A stretch of 64,000 bases of DNA. Source: JANMZO01 sp963763135 (lineage in GTDB: Bacteria > Actinomycetota > Acidimicrobiia > Acidimicrobiales > JANYDT01). Below, one piece after another: positions 1-10,600 of the stretch. The position numbers and the translations under genes were made by a program. Position 1 is the stretch's first letter; the number at the start of each line of letters is the position of its first letter. The notes under the pieces are model-generated. The model made no database searches. It had not been told where the DNA came from and was given only the letters and a program-made list of their open reading frames with translations. The stretch is from the NCBI GenBank assembly GCA_963763135.1, contig CAVXNJ010000005.1:186001-250000 (forward strand), read 5' to 3'.

Positions 1-767
1 GCAACGCATCGTCGGTCACCCTCGTTCGCAACCGCATCGAGAACGGTCTCCTGGGCCAGCGCGTCGAGCGTCTGAAAGGGCGCATCGCGGCCAACGAGGA
101 AGAACTCGAAGTCGCGTACCGACAACTCGATGAGTTCCAGTCCGGGGCCGGAGTGGCAGCGGCCATCGTTGAACGGGCTGCCGTGCTATCCCGGACCGAT
201 TTCAACATGCGCCTCGGAGACACCTGGGCCGCCACGAGGCCCGACACCGACTCGTTCTCCGTCGCCCTCGTCGAAATAGCCGACTACAACCAGATCATCA
301 ACGAATACGGCGACGATGTCGCCAGGCGCCTGTTCAACGAACTGGGCCGTTTCATCGGAAGCTGCCTGCGAACCGAAGACTGTGTGGCTGGTTTCGCAGC
401 CCCGCGCTACGGGCTCATCCTCTGCGACTCCGATAGCGAGACCGCTTCACGGGCCCTGGAACGCATTCGACGTCGCGTCGAATCCAGCCCGATCGACGTG
501 GGTCACCAGATCCTGTGTCACCTCGTGATGGGCGTGGTGTCATGGGAGAACAACGTGCGACCCATGGAGATGATCGGCCGATCCGAACGATCGCTCGCCC
601 AGGCCTGGACCCTGCCGCAGCGGCTTCAGGCGTGGGAACACATCAACGGCTCACCGATGGACGCCGGTCACGCATCCGGCGCCACCCACGCATCCATCGA
701 ACCGAAGCGGTTCATCCTCTCGGATACAACTCTCCGAGAAACACCAGCAGCGCCTCAACCACGTTGA
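1..767 (+). CDS. Degenerate GGDEF-domain protein, 5'-truncated by window edge
   Basis: The reading frame is already open at base 3, so the true start lies left of the window. The visible part begins with a charged, probably coiled-coil helix (about bases 30-130), followed by a GGDEF-like nucleotidyl-cyclase fold of about 150 residues (DTDSFSVALVEIADYNQI, then NEYGDDVARRLFNELGRFIG). Where active diguanylate cyclases have RxGGDEF, this protein has GFAAPRYGLIL, so the catalytic signature is missing. It is therefore probably not a cyclase and may act as a sensor or structural domain. The C-terminal 45 residues look disordered. The gene is convergent with mfd and overlaps its 3' end by 56 bp. The family call is fairly safe; the role is unknown. 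Confidence 0.7.
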   Translation, partial: NASSVTLVRNRIENGLLGQRVERLKGRIAANEEELEVAYRQLDEFQSGAGVAAAIVERAAVLSRTDFNMRLGDTWAATRPDTDSFSVALVEIADYNQIINEYGDDVARRLFNELGRFIGSCLRTEDCVAGFAAPRYGLILCDSDSETASRALERIRRRVESSPIDVGHQILCHLVMGVVSWENNVRPMEMIGRSERSLAQAWTLPQRLQAWEHINGSPMDAGHASGATHASIEPKRFILSDTTLRETPAAPQPR

Positions 768-3700
768 GCTTCGGGCCGAACGGCACGATCAGCAGTTGTT
801 CCTTCTGCTTGTAGACCGCCGTCTTCGACAGCCGCTGCAGCCGGACTTCCTGGCTCGTCTTCAACTCGATCGGGCTGAGCCGGGCGGCCACCGCACCGCT
901 CAGCAGTGACGCCCCCATCCCACTCGCCTTGGTGACGGTGACGTCACGGATGCCGATCCGAACGCACTCCGCCCGCAACCGGGCGACGTCGAGCAGCGCC
1001 TTGGCCCGCTCGGGGATCGGGCCGTAGCGGTCGATCCATTCGTTGGCGATGTCGTCGACGTCGCTCTGGCTGGTGACCACCGCGAGTCGACGGTACGCGT
1101 CGAGACGCAGCGGTTCCTTCGCTATGAAGTCGTGCGGGATGTTCGCGTCGAGCGGCACCTCGATCTTGATCTCGGCCGGCTCCTTCGGCGTTTCGCCCTT
1201 GAGCTCACCGACCGCTTCGATCACCATCTGGCTGTAGAGGTCGTAACCGACGGCGGCGATGTGGCCCGACTGGTCACCGCCCAGGATGTTGCCGGCGCCG
1301 CGGATCTCGAGGTCGCGCATGGCGATCTTGAAGCCCGATCCCAATTCCGTATGTTCACCTATCGTCTTGAGCCGTTCGTAAGCCTCGTCAGAGAGCTTCA
1401 CGTCGGGTGGGTAGAACAGGTACGCGTACGCGCGCTGCCCGGCGCGGCCGACGCGGCCCCGCAACTGGTGAAGCTGACCGAGGCCGAGCCGGTCGGCCCG
1501 GTCGACGACGAGCGTGTTGACGGTCGGCATGTCGATGCCCGTTTCGATGATCGTCGTGCAGACGAGGACGTCGTAGTTGCCTTCCCAGAAGTCGTAGACG
1601 ACCTGCTCGAGCGACCCCTCGTCCATCTGACCGTGCGCGATTGCTATGCGCGCTTCGGGAACCAGATCTGCGAGTTGCTTCGCTTTCCATTCAATGTCGG
1701 CGACCCGGTTGTGGACGTAGAAGACCTGGCCTTCACGCAGCAACTCGCGGCGGATCGCTTCAGCGACGGCCCGGTCGTCGTACTCGCCGACATACGTGAG
1801 AATCGGCTGGCGGTCAGCGGGAGCGGTGTTGAGCAGCGTGAGGTCACGGATCCCGGTGAGCGCCATTTCCATGGTCCGGGGAATCGGGGTGGCGGTGAGC
1901 GTGAGCACGTCGACGTTCTCTTTGAGGTGCTTGATCGCCTCTTTGTGGCTCACACCGAAGCGCTGCTCTTCGTCGACCACGAGCAGGCCGAGCTTCGGGA
2001 ATTTGAGGTCGTTCGACAACAACCTATGTGTACCTATGATCACGTCGACCTGCCCGGTCTTCACGCCCTCGATCACCTTCTTGGCCTGGGCGTTGGTGAG
2101 GAAGCGTGACAGCACCTCGACCCGGATCGGATAGTTGGCGAAGCGCTCGGAGAAGTTCTGGTAATGCTGCTGGGCGAGGAGCGTGGTCGGCACCAGCACG
2201 GCGGCCTGCATGCCGTCCTGCACACACTTGAAGATGGCGCGGATGGCCACCTCGGTCTTGCCGTAGCCGACATCGCCGCAGACGAGCCGGTCCATCGGCG
2301 ACGCCTGCTCCATGTCGGCCTTCACGTCTTCGATGGCCTTCAGCTGATCCGGGGTCTCGACGAAGGGGAACGAGTCCTCCATCTCACGCTGCCACGGGGT
2401 GTCGAGCCCGAAGGCGTGGCCCGGTGCGGTGATGCGCTTCTGGTAGAGCACCACGAGTTCCTGCGCGATCTCGCGTACCGCGGCGCGAACCTTGGCCTTC
2501 GCCGCGGCGAAGTCCTTACCGCCGAGGCGGTGCAGCGACGGCGGTTCGCCCGTGTACGGCCGTACGGCGTCGATCTGGTCGCTCGGCACGTACAGCTTGT
2601 CGTCGCCGCGAAACTCGAGCAGCAGGTAGTCGCGTTCGGTGCCGCCGATGGCCCGCTTCACCATGCCGGCGAAACGGCCCACGCCGTGCATGTAGTGGAC
2701 CACGTAGTCGCCGGTCTTCAGGTCGTCGAAGAACGCCTGGGCCTCACGCTTGCGGGAGCGCTTGGCCTTGCGGTGTGCCCGACGCCGACCGGTGACATCG
2801 CTCTCCGAGAGCACGGCGAGCTTGGCACTGGGCAGGATGAAGCCGCGCTCGATGGGTTGCACGACGATCTGAATGCCCGCAGCGGTTCGGCGGTCGATGT
2901 CGGGCTCGTAACCGGCCGGAACGACATCGACCTTGATGCCTTCCTCGCGCAGCACGGTCTGGAGCCGATCGGCCGAGCCTTCACCGTCGGCCGCCAGCAC
3001 GATGCGGTAGCCATCGGCCATGAGCGTTCGCAACTGCGTTACTAGCGCGGTCGGGTCACCGTGGTTGATGGCCCAACCCATGGCCGGAATGACCGTCGTG
3101 TCGGGGCCTTCCGGCGCGGTCGTAAGTGTCCATACGGGTGCATGCGTATGCGCGAGCAGCCGGTCGAACGGAAGGTGCAATGCCGGGAATCGCCCGTTGT
3201 CGGCGACGTGGGTACTCGTAAGGTCCGCACCCCACGTGCGGGCCAAGCTTCCGGCCAGCGCGTATTCCTCATCGAGAAGGTCCGCGGCCCGGTCACGCAT
3301 GCGGCGCGGCTCGACGAGCACGATCAGCGCGTCGTTCGGCAGCAGATCGAGAAGAAGGTGTTCGCCCTGGGTCAGCCAGGGAAGCCACGACTCCATGCCG
3401 TCGAACACCGTGCCCTGGGCCAGGCGCTCCCACTGATCGCGCCCCCATGGCTCGCTGGTCATGAGCCCCTCGGCTCGCGCTCGAACCTCAGGGGTCGGAC
3501 GCAGTTCGCGGCATCCGATCAGCTCGACTTCTTTGATATCCACGGTCGAGCGTTGGTCGTGCACGCTGAACTCGCTCAGCCGGTCGACCTCGTCGCCCCA
3601 CAGGTCGATTCGCACCGGGATCTCACCGGTGGACGGAAAGACGTCGACGATGGAACCGCGAACGGCCACTTCACCGCGATGCTCGACCTGGTACTCGCGC

Positions 3701-4182
3701 CGGTACCCGAGCCCGACCAGCGTGGCCACGAGGTCCTCGGCATCGAGGGTTTGACCGGCTCGGACCACGACCGGTTCGGTCTCTTCGACGTGCGGCCCGA
3801 GTCGCTGCAACAGCGCCTTCACCGGAGCGACGAGTACCAACGGCATGTTCTCGCCGGAGTGCAGGTGCCACATGGCCTGGAGGCGTCGGCCCATCGTTTC
3901 GACGCTCGGGCTCACCCGTTCGAACGGCAGCGTCTCCCACGCGGGAAACATGTCAACCTGGGTGTCGCCAAGGTACGCGCGCAGATCATTCGCGAGCCGC
4001 TCCGCCTCGGTACCCGTGGCGGTGACGACCAACAGTGGACGGCGCTGGGTGATCGCGCTCAGCGCCGCGATGACATACGCGCGAGCGGGTTCGGCGACGG
4101 CCAGAAGCGCGGACGGCGAACCGAGAAGATTGCTGAGATCACCGTCTGCTCGGAGCAGGGCGGGAAGTGGGGCCAGACTCAC
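712..4182 (-). CDS. mfd: Transcription-repair coupling factor Mfd
   Basis: Full-length (1156 aa) Mfd, the ATP-dependent translocase that removes RNA polymerase stalled at DNA lesions and recruits UvrA. The domains are in the usual order: N-terminal UvrB-homology module; a CarD-like RNA-polymerase-interacting domain at about residues 490-545 (GDYVVHYMHGVGRF, LYVPSDQ); a RecG-like helicase with Walker A GYGKTE near residue 640 and the DEEQ box near 737; motif VI LHQLRGRVGRAGQRAYAY; and the C-terminal TRCF domain. It starts with ATG at 4180-4182. Its stop codon lies inside the convergent GGDEF-like gene. In many bacteria mfd lies close downstream of pth; here pth is about 59 kb away at the other end of the window, with the glycan genes between. 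The gene is intact. Confidence 0.98.
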   Translation of the reverse strand: MSLAPLPALLRADGDLSNLLGSPSALLAVAEPARAYVIAALSAITQRRPLLVVTATGTEAERLANDLRAYLGDTQVDMFPAWETLPFERVSPSVETMGRRLQAMWHLHSGENMPLVLVAPVKALLQRLGPHVEETEPVVVRAGQTLDAEDLVATLVGLGYRREYQVEHRGEVAVRGSIVDVFPSTGEIPVRIDLWGDEVDRLSEFSVHDQRSTVDIKEVELIGCRELRPTPEVRARAEGLMTSEPWGRDQWERLAQGTVFDGMESWLPWLTQGEHLLLDLLPNDALIVLVEPRRMRDRAADLLDEEYALAGSLARTWGADLTSTHVADNGRFPALHLPFDRLLAHTHAPVWTLTTAPEGPDTTVIPAMGWAINHGDPTALVTQLRTLMADGYRIVLAADGEGSADRLQTVLREEGIKVDVVPAGYEPDIDRRTAAGIQIVVQPIERGFILPSAKLAVLSESDVTGRRRAHRKAKRSRKREAQAFFDDLKTGDYVVHYMHGVGRFAGMVKRAIGGTERDYLLLEFRGDDKLYVPSDQIDAVRPYTGEPPSLHRLGGKDFAAAKAKVRAAVREIAQELVVLYQKRITAPGHAFGLDTPWQREMEDSFPFVETPDQLKAIEDVKADMEQASPMDRLVCGDVGYGKTEVAIRAIFKCVQDGMQAAVLVPTTLLAQQHYQNFSERFANYPIRVEVLSRFLTNAQAKKVIEGVKTGQVDVIIGTHRLLSNDLKFPKLGLLVVDEEQRFGVSHKEAIKHLKENVDVLTLTATPIPRTMEMALTGIRDLTLLNTAPADRQPILTYVGEYDDRAVAEAIRRELLREGQVFYVHNRVADIEWKAKQLADLVPEARIAIAHGQMDEGSLEQVVYDFWEGNYDVLVCTTIIETGIDMPTVNTLVVDRADRLGLGQLHQLRGRVGRAGQRAYAYLFYPPDVKLSDEAYERLKTIGEHTELGSGFKIAMRDLEIRGAGNILGGDQSGHIAAVGYDLYSQMVIEAVGELKGETPKEPAEIKIEVPLDANIPHDFIAKEPLRLDAYRRLAVVTSQSDVDDIANEWIDRYGPIPERAKALLDVARLRAECVRIGIRDVTVTKASGMGASLLSGAVAARLSPIELKTSQEVRLQRLSKTAVYKQKEQLLIVPFGPKLNVVEALLVFLGELYPRG

Positions 4183-4273
4183 CGGGACTGAAGCCGCAGC
4201 GGGACCGCGTCGAGACTCCTCAGCCGAGGCAGGCCCAAGTTGAAGCTCGTCAGCAGGAGGAGATCAGACGCGT

Positions 4274-5134
4274 TCATCGGCGGACCAACTTAGACGCAAC
4301 ACAACGGCCCTTCACTCGCTTCGTGCACACCCGTACCAACTTCTTCTTGGCCGGCGCCTTCGTGGTCGGCACCCGAACCGGGGCTTTGGTTGTCGGCGGC
4401 AGGGTCGCTTGCGTGGTGGCGGGCGATGTGGTTGTCGGCGGGCGCGTTGTCGTTGTGGTGGTCGTCGTTGTGGTGGTCGTCGTCGTAGAGGTTGTCGTCG
4501 TAGAGGTTGTCGTTGTGGTGGTCGTCGTTGACGTGGTCGTGCTCGTCAGCGTCGTCGGATCACCGAAGATCGCACTCGTGGGCGCCTCCAACGGAATCGC
4601 GTCGGTTTCGAAGACGGTGTTCGCGTCGACGGCCACGCCGTCAACGGTCGTCAGAAAACGACCGGCGCGCAACGCTCCTCCGATGAGGACGGCTCCGCCG
4701 ATGAGCCCGCGCGGACCCGTGCCCTGGACGGTCAGACGGAAGATGCATGACACTCCCACCGCGACGGGAATGTAGAGCGCGCCCGAGCCGCCATCACGGG
4801 AAAACTGGATCGCCACACGATAGATACCGGCGGCCAGCGGGACGTTGCTGCAGAAGGCGTCGACGCGGTAACCGCTCACTCCTGCGGGTACCGCCGTTGG
4901 AAGTGCCACGGTCACCTGTATGGCCTGGGCCGGCACCGGTGTTTGCGCAACGGCCGGATGCGCACCCGCCACGCCGACCGACACCACGAGCGCGAACACG
5001 CCGAGGATCACGCGTAGTCGACGTCGGTTCGAACCGGCAGGGGAACGATGCGGCCCGCCGGCGCTCTCGCGATTCAGACCTTCATCGTTTGAGCTGCGAA
5101 CACTGTTCGCCGGGGAAGTGTGCGAAACGGCCAT
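4274..5134 (-). CDS. Secreted Thr-rich protein of unknown function
   Basis: About 286 aa. I prefer the ATG at 5132-5134, which has GGAG three bases upstream; the longer frame starts at a TTG inside a tandem repeat. A basic stretch (RRRLRVILG) and a hydrophobic helix ending near AHPAVAQ form a signal peptide. Next is a globular region of about 140 residues with two Cys (DAFCSNVPLAAG, GVSCIFRLTV). A long run of Thr with Ser follows (about bases 4430-4550), then a basic tail with two Cys (VRVCTKRVKGRCV). No family was recognised. The Thr-rich linker is of the kind seen in actinobacterial exported proteins and also occurs in the 7641-11339 protein. The basic tail might bind wall polymers, but that is speculation. 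It is 91 bp upstream of mfd on the same strand. Confidence 0.7.
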   Translation of the reverse strand: MAVSHTSPANSVRSSNDEGLNRESAGGPHRSPAGSNRRRLRVILGVFALVVSVGVAGAHPAVAQTPVPAQAIQVTVALPTAVPAGVSGYRVDAFCSNVPLAAGIYRVAIQFSRDGGSGALYIPVAVGVSCIFRLTVQGTGPRGLIGGAVLIGGALRAGRFLTTVDGVAVDANTVFETDAIPLEAPTSAIFGDPTTLTSTTTSTTTTTTTTSTTTTSTTTTTTTTTTTTTTRPPTTTSPATTQATLPPTTKAPVRVPTTKAPAKKKLVRVCTKRVKGRCVASKLVRR

Positions 5135-5165
5135 GGCTCCACAGTACCCGGGAGCGAAACCAACA

Positions 5166-5230
5166 GACTCCGGACCCAAGCAGACTCCGACTCAAGGACA
5201 CTCCGACCCAAGGACACTCCGACCCAAGGA
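5166..5230. repeat. Short tandem repeat, about 16 bp x 4
   Basis: Four head-to-tail units of 16-17 bp. The last two are identical (CACTCCGACCCAAGGA) and the first two are diverged. They fill the gap between the Thr-rich secreted protein and the stop codon of the dehydratase gene. No other copy of this unit was seen in the window. Confidence 0.9.
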
Positions 5231-5275
5231 CACTAGGGAGAGCGTCTCCGAGAACCCTCGGGACGACCCGGTCGT

Positions 5276-7154
5276 TCAGCCCGCTTTGCGAACCAGGGCT
5301 CGACGTTCGACGGCCGAGCATTCCTGAAGACGCTTGATGACCTTCTCCGGGACGTCGAGCACGTCAAAGTCGAAGACCTGGTCGAGATCGATGGGTGGCA
5401 CCGGAGCATGCGAGATCAGCGGGTGTACCGGGCGGACATCGACTTCGCCGTCGCCGAACAGTTCCTCGTGCAGTTTCTCGCCGGGACGCAGACCGGTGTA
5501 ATCGATTTCGATCGCCTTGCCCGACTCGTGAATGAGCATGCGAGCGACATCGTCGATGCGGATCGGGCTGCCCATGTCGAGGATCAGGACTTCACCGGGG
5601 CGGCCGATGGCTCCGGCCTGGATCACGAGTTCCACCGATTCGGGAATGGTCATGAAGAACCGGGTGACCATGGGGTCGGTGACGGTGACCGGCCCACCGG
5701 CCGCGATCATGGATCGGAACGCCGGGAGAACACTGCCTCGGCTGCCGAGCACGTTTCCGAATCGGACTGACAGATAGGTGCCCGTCTCGGCCATCTGTGC
5801 GCACCGGGCGGTCAGACGCTCGGCAATACGCTTGGAGTAGCCAAGGACGCTCGACGGGTTGGCCGCCTTGTCGGTCGAAATGTTCACAAACTGCTCTACC
5901 CCGACGTGCATCGCTGCATCGAGAACGTTACGGGTGCCCCACACGTTGCTCTTGACCGCCTCAGCGGGGTGGGTCTCAAGCAGGGACAGGTGCTTCGAGC
6001 GCGGCAGCATGGAAGACGACCTGGGGGGCGTACTCCTCGAAGATCCAGAACATATGGTCGCGGTCGCGGATGTCGGCGAGGATGAGGTTCGGTGAATCGA
6101 GAAGGGCGCGGCCCTCGATCGACATCTGCACGCTGTGCAGGGCCGACTCGTCGCGGTCCAGCATGAGGAGCGCCTCGGGCTCGTAGCGAGCGATCTGGCG
6201 GCAGAGCTCCGAGCCGATGGAACCTCCGGCCCCGGTGACAAGAACCCGCTGGCCGCGGAGGTAACCGGCGATCGATGAAATGTCGGTTTTGATCTGACGG
6301 CGTCCGAGGAGGTCGGTCTCGGAGATGTTGCGGATGTCGTTCTCGCCGACTTCCCGGTTGAACAGTTCTTCCAGCGGCGGAAGGATCTTGACGTCGAGAC
6401 CGATGGAGTTCGCGGTGTTGTTGAGATAGGTGACGAGTTCCGTCGGAGCCGATGGCATCGCAATGAGAAGCGTTGTGGCTTTCATTTCCCGAGCTACTCG
6501 GGCGAGATCGTTCCGGGTACCCATCACCCGGACATGACTGACTTCGTGGCGTTGCTTGGCGCCTTCATCGTCGAGGAACGCGACCGGAAGGTACGGGCTG
6601 CGCGGGTTTCGCTTCATGCTGCGGACAACCTCGGAGCCCGCTTCACCGGCGCCGAACACGATCGTCCGTGCGGCAGAACTGGCATCGGGGCCCTGACCGG
6701 ATTCGAACACGAGCCGCCAGATGTAGCGGACGCCGAACATCGCGACGAGTCCGACGAAACCGCCGCTGACGCTTACGGCCATCGGCAACACGTGCGGAGT
6801 CGACAGTGCGTTTACGCCGATCAGCGCAAAGCCGGTCGCGAATGCCGTTCGAAGAACCGCCGCGATTTCATCCATGCTTCCGAAACGCCAGCGCTGACGG
6901 TACAGCCCCATCGACAGTCCGCTCACTGCGAGGATGAACAGTGTCGCCGCCACGAGCACCACGAGCCGCGTGTAGCTGCCGGTCGACTCAACCGTTCCGC
7001 TCAGCTTCGCAATAATTCCGATTGACGCAGCCCACCCGCCGAGGTCCAGACCCAACTGTCCGGGACCCGCCCACCGATCGGGAATCGCATGCGCCACCCT
7101 CGATGGCCATGAGCCTCGTCTTTGGACCGATTCGGTCGTTTGGTTACTGCGCAT
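5276..7154 (-). pseudogene. Membrane nucleotide-sugar 4,6-dehydratase (CapD/PglF/FlaA1 family), frameshifted
   Basis: The product would be a UDP-GlcNAc-type 4,6-dehydratase of the long, membrane-bound class. It has four N-terminal membrane helices, then a CoA_binding_3-type Rossmann domain (TIVFGAGEAG), then the SDR catalytic domain with VTGAGGSIGSEL and the GYSKR catalytic segment. ATG at 7152-7154 is chosen because GGAGG lies upstream at normal spacing. The frame is broken at about 5996. One extra G:C pair turns the conserved HAAALKHL segment into a short dead-end frame, and the rest of the domain continues perfectly in the next frame to 5276. Both halves are well conserved, so this is a sequencing indel or a very young mutation. 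The product would feed 4-amino-sugar synthesis together with one of the DegT aminotransferases in the window. Confidence 0.88.
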
Positions 7155-7176
7155 CACGTTTCCTCCGTCAACCCTT

Positions 7177-7205
7177 ATGTTATCCGCCACTTAGAGTGAT
7201 GTCGA
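7177..7205 (-). promoter_or_regulatory. Candidate sigma-70-type promoter for the 4,6-dehydratase gene
   Basis: Reading the minus strand, TCGACA (7205-7200) matches the -35 consensus at 5 of 6 positions. After a 17-bp spacer, TAACAT (7182-7177) matches the -10 at 4 of 6. It lies just upstream of the GGAGG ribosome-binding site and the ATG at 7154, giving a short leader. Motif match only. Confidence 0.4.
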
Positions 7206-7640
7206 GCGTAGCGACTGTAGTTCGATGTCCGAGAGTCTACGGACCATTCCCCCCGGCTGCAGTAGTTCTTTTGCCCGAATTGCGACGCCGAAGGGACTAG
7301 CGATCGGAGTCGGAAGACCTCAAAGCGTGGTGTGCGGACTTTTCGGCGATCCCAATTTCAGGATCACCACTTCATCTGTTACATCGGCAAGGCAGGTTGG
7401 CTTCTCAACCCCGAATTGCCTTGAGAATGCCGCGGACCCGGTCCATGACCGGCGGTTGACCGGAGCGCTCAGCGTCGGACGACGCGTAGGACTCCTCGCC
7501 AAGTTTGGCAAAGCGAGCTGCGACTGTAACTTTCCTCCGACAACTTATCGGCCGTTCGAAAGGGTTTCGCCACTAGGACACAGTCTCGGGTACCACGCCG
7601 CTGACTTGCACCGATCCGGCCTTCGAGTCACCCTAGGATC
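7206..7640. other. Intergenic region between divergent genes
   Basis: About 435 bp separating the minus-strand dehydratase from the plus-strand secreted protein. The reading frames here have no recognisable domain or ribosome-binding site, and I see no repeat. It presumably holds the promoter of the 7641 gene, but I could not pick a convincing one. Confidence 0.5.
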
Positions 7641-10600
7641 GTGCGAATGCTCAGAGTAGGCGGATGCGGGTCCCGAGTTGTTCGAAGGAACGAGCGCGGG
7701 TTGTGCCGACGAATATTGCCCGTTTCGCTGGCGGTGTCGGTGTTTCTGGGTGGGTTGTTTTCATCGGGGGTGAGTGCACGGTTGATGCCGGTGGTGTTGA
7801 ACCCGGTGGAGATCGAGAATGCGAAGCCCGGATCGTCGTCATTTTTGTCGGAACCCGTCCAGGCGTTACTCGCGAAAGCGACCGACGCCGAAGATGACGA
7901 AGATGACGAAGACAACCCGACCGGGCACGACCCTGATGCCGGGTTCGCTCCATCCCCGACAACGAACACCGGTACCTCCGGACCCATCATCGGCTACGCC
8001 GGACAACAATCCGTCAACACCGGCACCCCACTCGATCTCCACATCCGCTCCACCCTCGGACAACGCATCGACGTCGTCGTCTACCGCATCGGCTGGTACA
8101 ACGGAACCGGCGCCCGCGAAATCACCCGCATCACCAACCTTCCCGGGATCAACCTCGCCGTCCCCGCCCCCGACACCCTCGGCACCGTCGAACTGAACTG
8201 GCCCACCACGGCCACCCTCACCACCACCGGCTGGACCTCGGGCTACTACCTCGCCGCCCTCAACCCCACCGGCACCGAAACCACCTCCAGCTACATACCG
8301 TTCGTCGTCCGAAACGACGCACAACCAGCCGACGTCGCCGTTTCCATACCGTTCAACACCTACCAGGCCTACAACTCCTTCGGCGGACGCAGCCTCTACA
8401 CCGCACCACCCGCCCAACGCGTCTCCTTCGACCGTCCCTACGCCGACAACATGGGAACTGAATTCCTGTTCCTCGGCGACTACCAACTGATCACCATGCT
8501 CGAACGCGAAGGCATCGACGCCACCTACATCACCAGCGAAGACCTCCACCGAAACCCGGCCGCACTCACCCAACGCAAACTCTTCATGACCGCGTACCAC
8601 GACGAGTACTACAGCCGCCAAATGTACGACAACCTCACCAACGCCATCGCCTCCACCACCAGCGCAGCGTTCCTCAGCGCCAACAACATGTATTGGCAAG
8701 TCCGCTTCGGACCATCCACCAGCGGCACCCCCAACCGCCTCATGTACTCCTACAAAAACGTCGCCGACCCGATCACCCCCACCTCCCCATCACTCACCAC
8801 CACCGTCTTTCGCGACCCCCGCGTCGGCCTACCCGAACTCAACATCCTCGGCGCGGCATTCCAAAACAATTCCGCCGGACCACTCGGCACCACCTCACCC
8901 TGGAAAGTCACCAACGCCAACCACTGGATCTACACCGGCACCGGACTCAACAACGGCGACCAAATCCCCGGAATCGTCGGCGGCGAATGGGACACCTCAC
9001 CCACCGGCCGACCCAACGACACCACCATCCTCTCCGACTCACCCTCACCAACTGGCTCCACCTTCGGCCAAAACGCCGTCATCCGCGATCTCCCCACCGG
9101 CAAATTCGTCTTCAACGCGTCCACCATCCGCTTCGCCCTCTACCTCGGTCTCGATTCCCGACGCGACACCCGCCTCGAACGCATCACCCTCAACACCATC
9201 AACAAAGCCCGTGGCACCCTCCAAACCACCCCCACCCCCACAACTACCACCACCCAGGCCCCAACCACCACCACCCGGGCAACCACCACCACCCAGGCTC
9301 CGACCACCACCACAACGACGACCCAGGCAACCACCACCACCCAGGCAACCACCACGACTACAAGGCCTGTCGGAACAACCACCACGCAAGCAACCACGCC
9401 ACCGGTCATCAACGGCTCGTTGATCGTCACCAGCCCGACGAACGGCTTCTGCCAGTGGCAATCTGGCTTCACGTTCACCGCCAACACCGGAACCAACCTC
9501 CGATTCGAACTCAACGGCGCAGTGACCGCAGTCGTCCCCGCAAACACCGTGATCAACCTCCCCACCGGCGTCTACACGGTGCAAGCCATCGCAACCGTCA
9601 ACGGCACCGAAACCCGCTCCCCCATCACCACCTTCCAACGCAGCCCAACCTGCCCACCAACCGGCACCCCCACGCCCACCCCTACCCCGGCAACAACCAC
9701 GACGACCATCACGACCACCACCACCACGACGACGACCCCAACGACGACCGCCACCACCACGACCACCACCACCACCCCAACGACGACCACCACCACGACC
9801 CCAACCACCACCACGACCCCAACCACCACCACGACGACCCCGGCCACCACGACGACCGGGCCACCGTCGGGCGGATCAGTTGTGGAAACCATCTACGACG
9901 ACCAACTCAACCCGAATTGGGTAAACGCCAGTTGGAACACCACCATCAACCCCTACGCCACGAATCACGTCGCAGCCGGCAGCCTCGCACTGTCGGCATC
10001 CGAAACCACCGATTGGGGCGCTCTCTCACTTCACCGGTCGACGCCACTTCCGGTTCCGACGGGATCCCTGCGACTCCGTATACGGCCGACCGGTGCCGTG
10101 AAGCTCAACCTGGGCGCCTGCGCCGACGTGAGTTGTACAACAATCCGGCTTGTTCCGATCGAGCCGAGCGCCGATACATGGTCCACCATCGACATCCCCT
10201 GGTCCGATTTCGGTCTCGGCCAGGTCCAGACGATCCTCGTGCAAAACGCCGCAACCGGTCGACCCGTCACGTTCGCCGTGGACGAAATCGAGGTCCGAGC
10301 CACCGCAACCACCGGATCGGGCGGGTTACCTGCTGCGTGTTCTACCGGCTGTTTCTTGGTGTCGAAGGCAAACTCGAAGTATCTCAACAGTGAGATCAAC
10401 GGGACCGGTGAGGCAGCAGGATTGGTCCGGGCCTCAGGAATCGGATCCGGGAACGGCCTCGACACCCTGGTCGTGGTCGGTGACTGCACTTCGACCCTGG
10501 GGTGCGCGTTCCGGTCGACGGCGAACAACAAGTACGTCGCCGCGGAACTGGCTCGCTCCGGCGAGGACTACGGGATGTTGCGGGCCCGCGCCGATGCGAT

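Noticed and set aside
1132..2109. Plus-strand frame of 325 codons opposite mfd
   Set aside because: Shadow of mfd with Val/Glu/Asp-rich composition typical of antisense frames in high-GC DNA.
3061..4191. Long plus-strand frame of 376 codons opposite mfd
   Set aside because: Shadow of mfd; no family features and lies wholly antisense to a conserved gene.
4183..5275. Mobile-element boundary or attachment site at the left end of the glycan region
   Set aside because: No tRNA, integrase, transposase or matching direct repeats at the two ends of the region could be found by eye.
7225..7659. Possible 144-aa gene in the gap before the secreted protein
   Set aside because: No ribosome-binding site, no recognisable domain, and it overlaps the start of the secreted protein gene.
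8693..10393. Long plus-strand frame of 566 codons inside the large secreted protein gene
   Set aside because: His/Pro/Arg-rich translation caused by the C-rich, Thr-rich coding sequence in another frame; no domain. The 1232-aa frame has clear domains.
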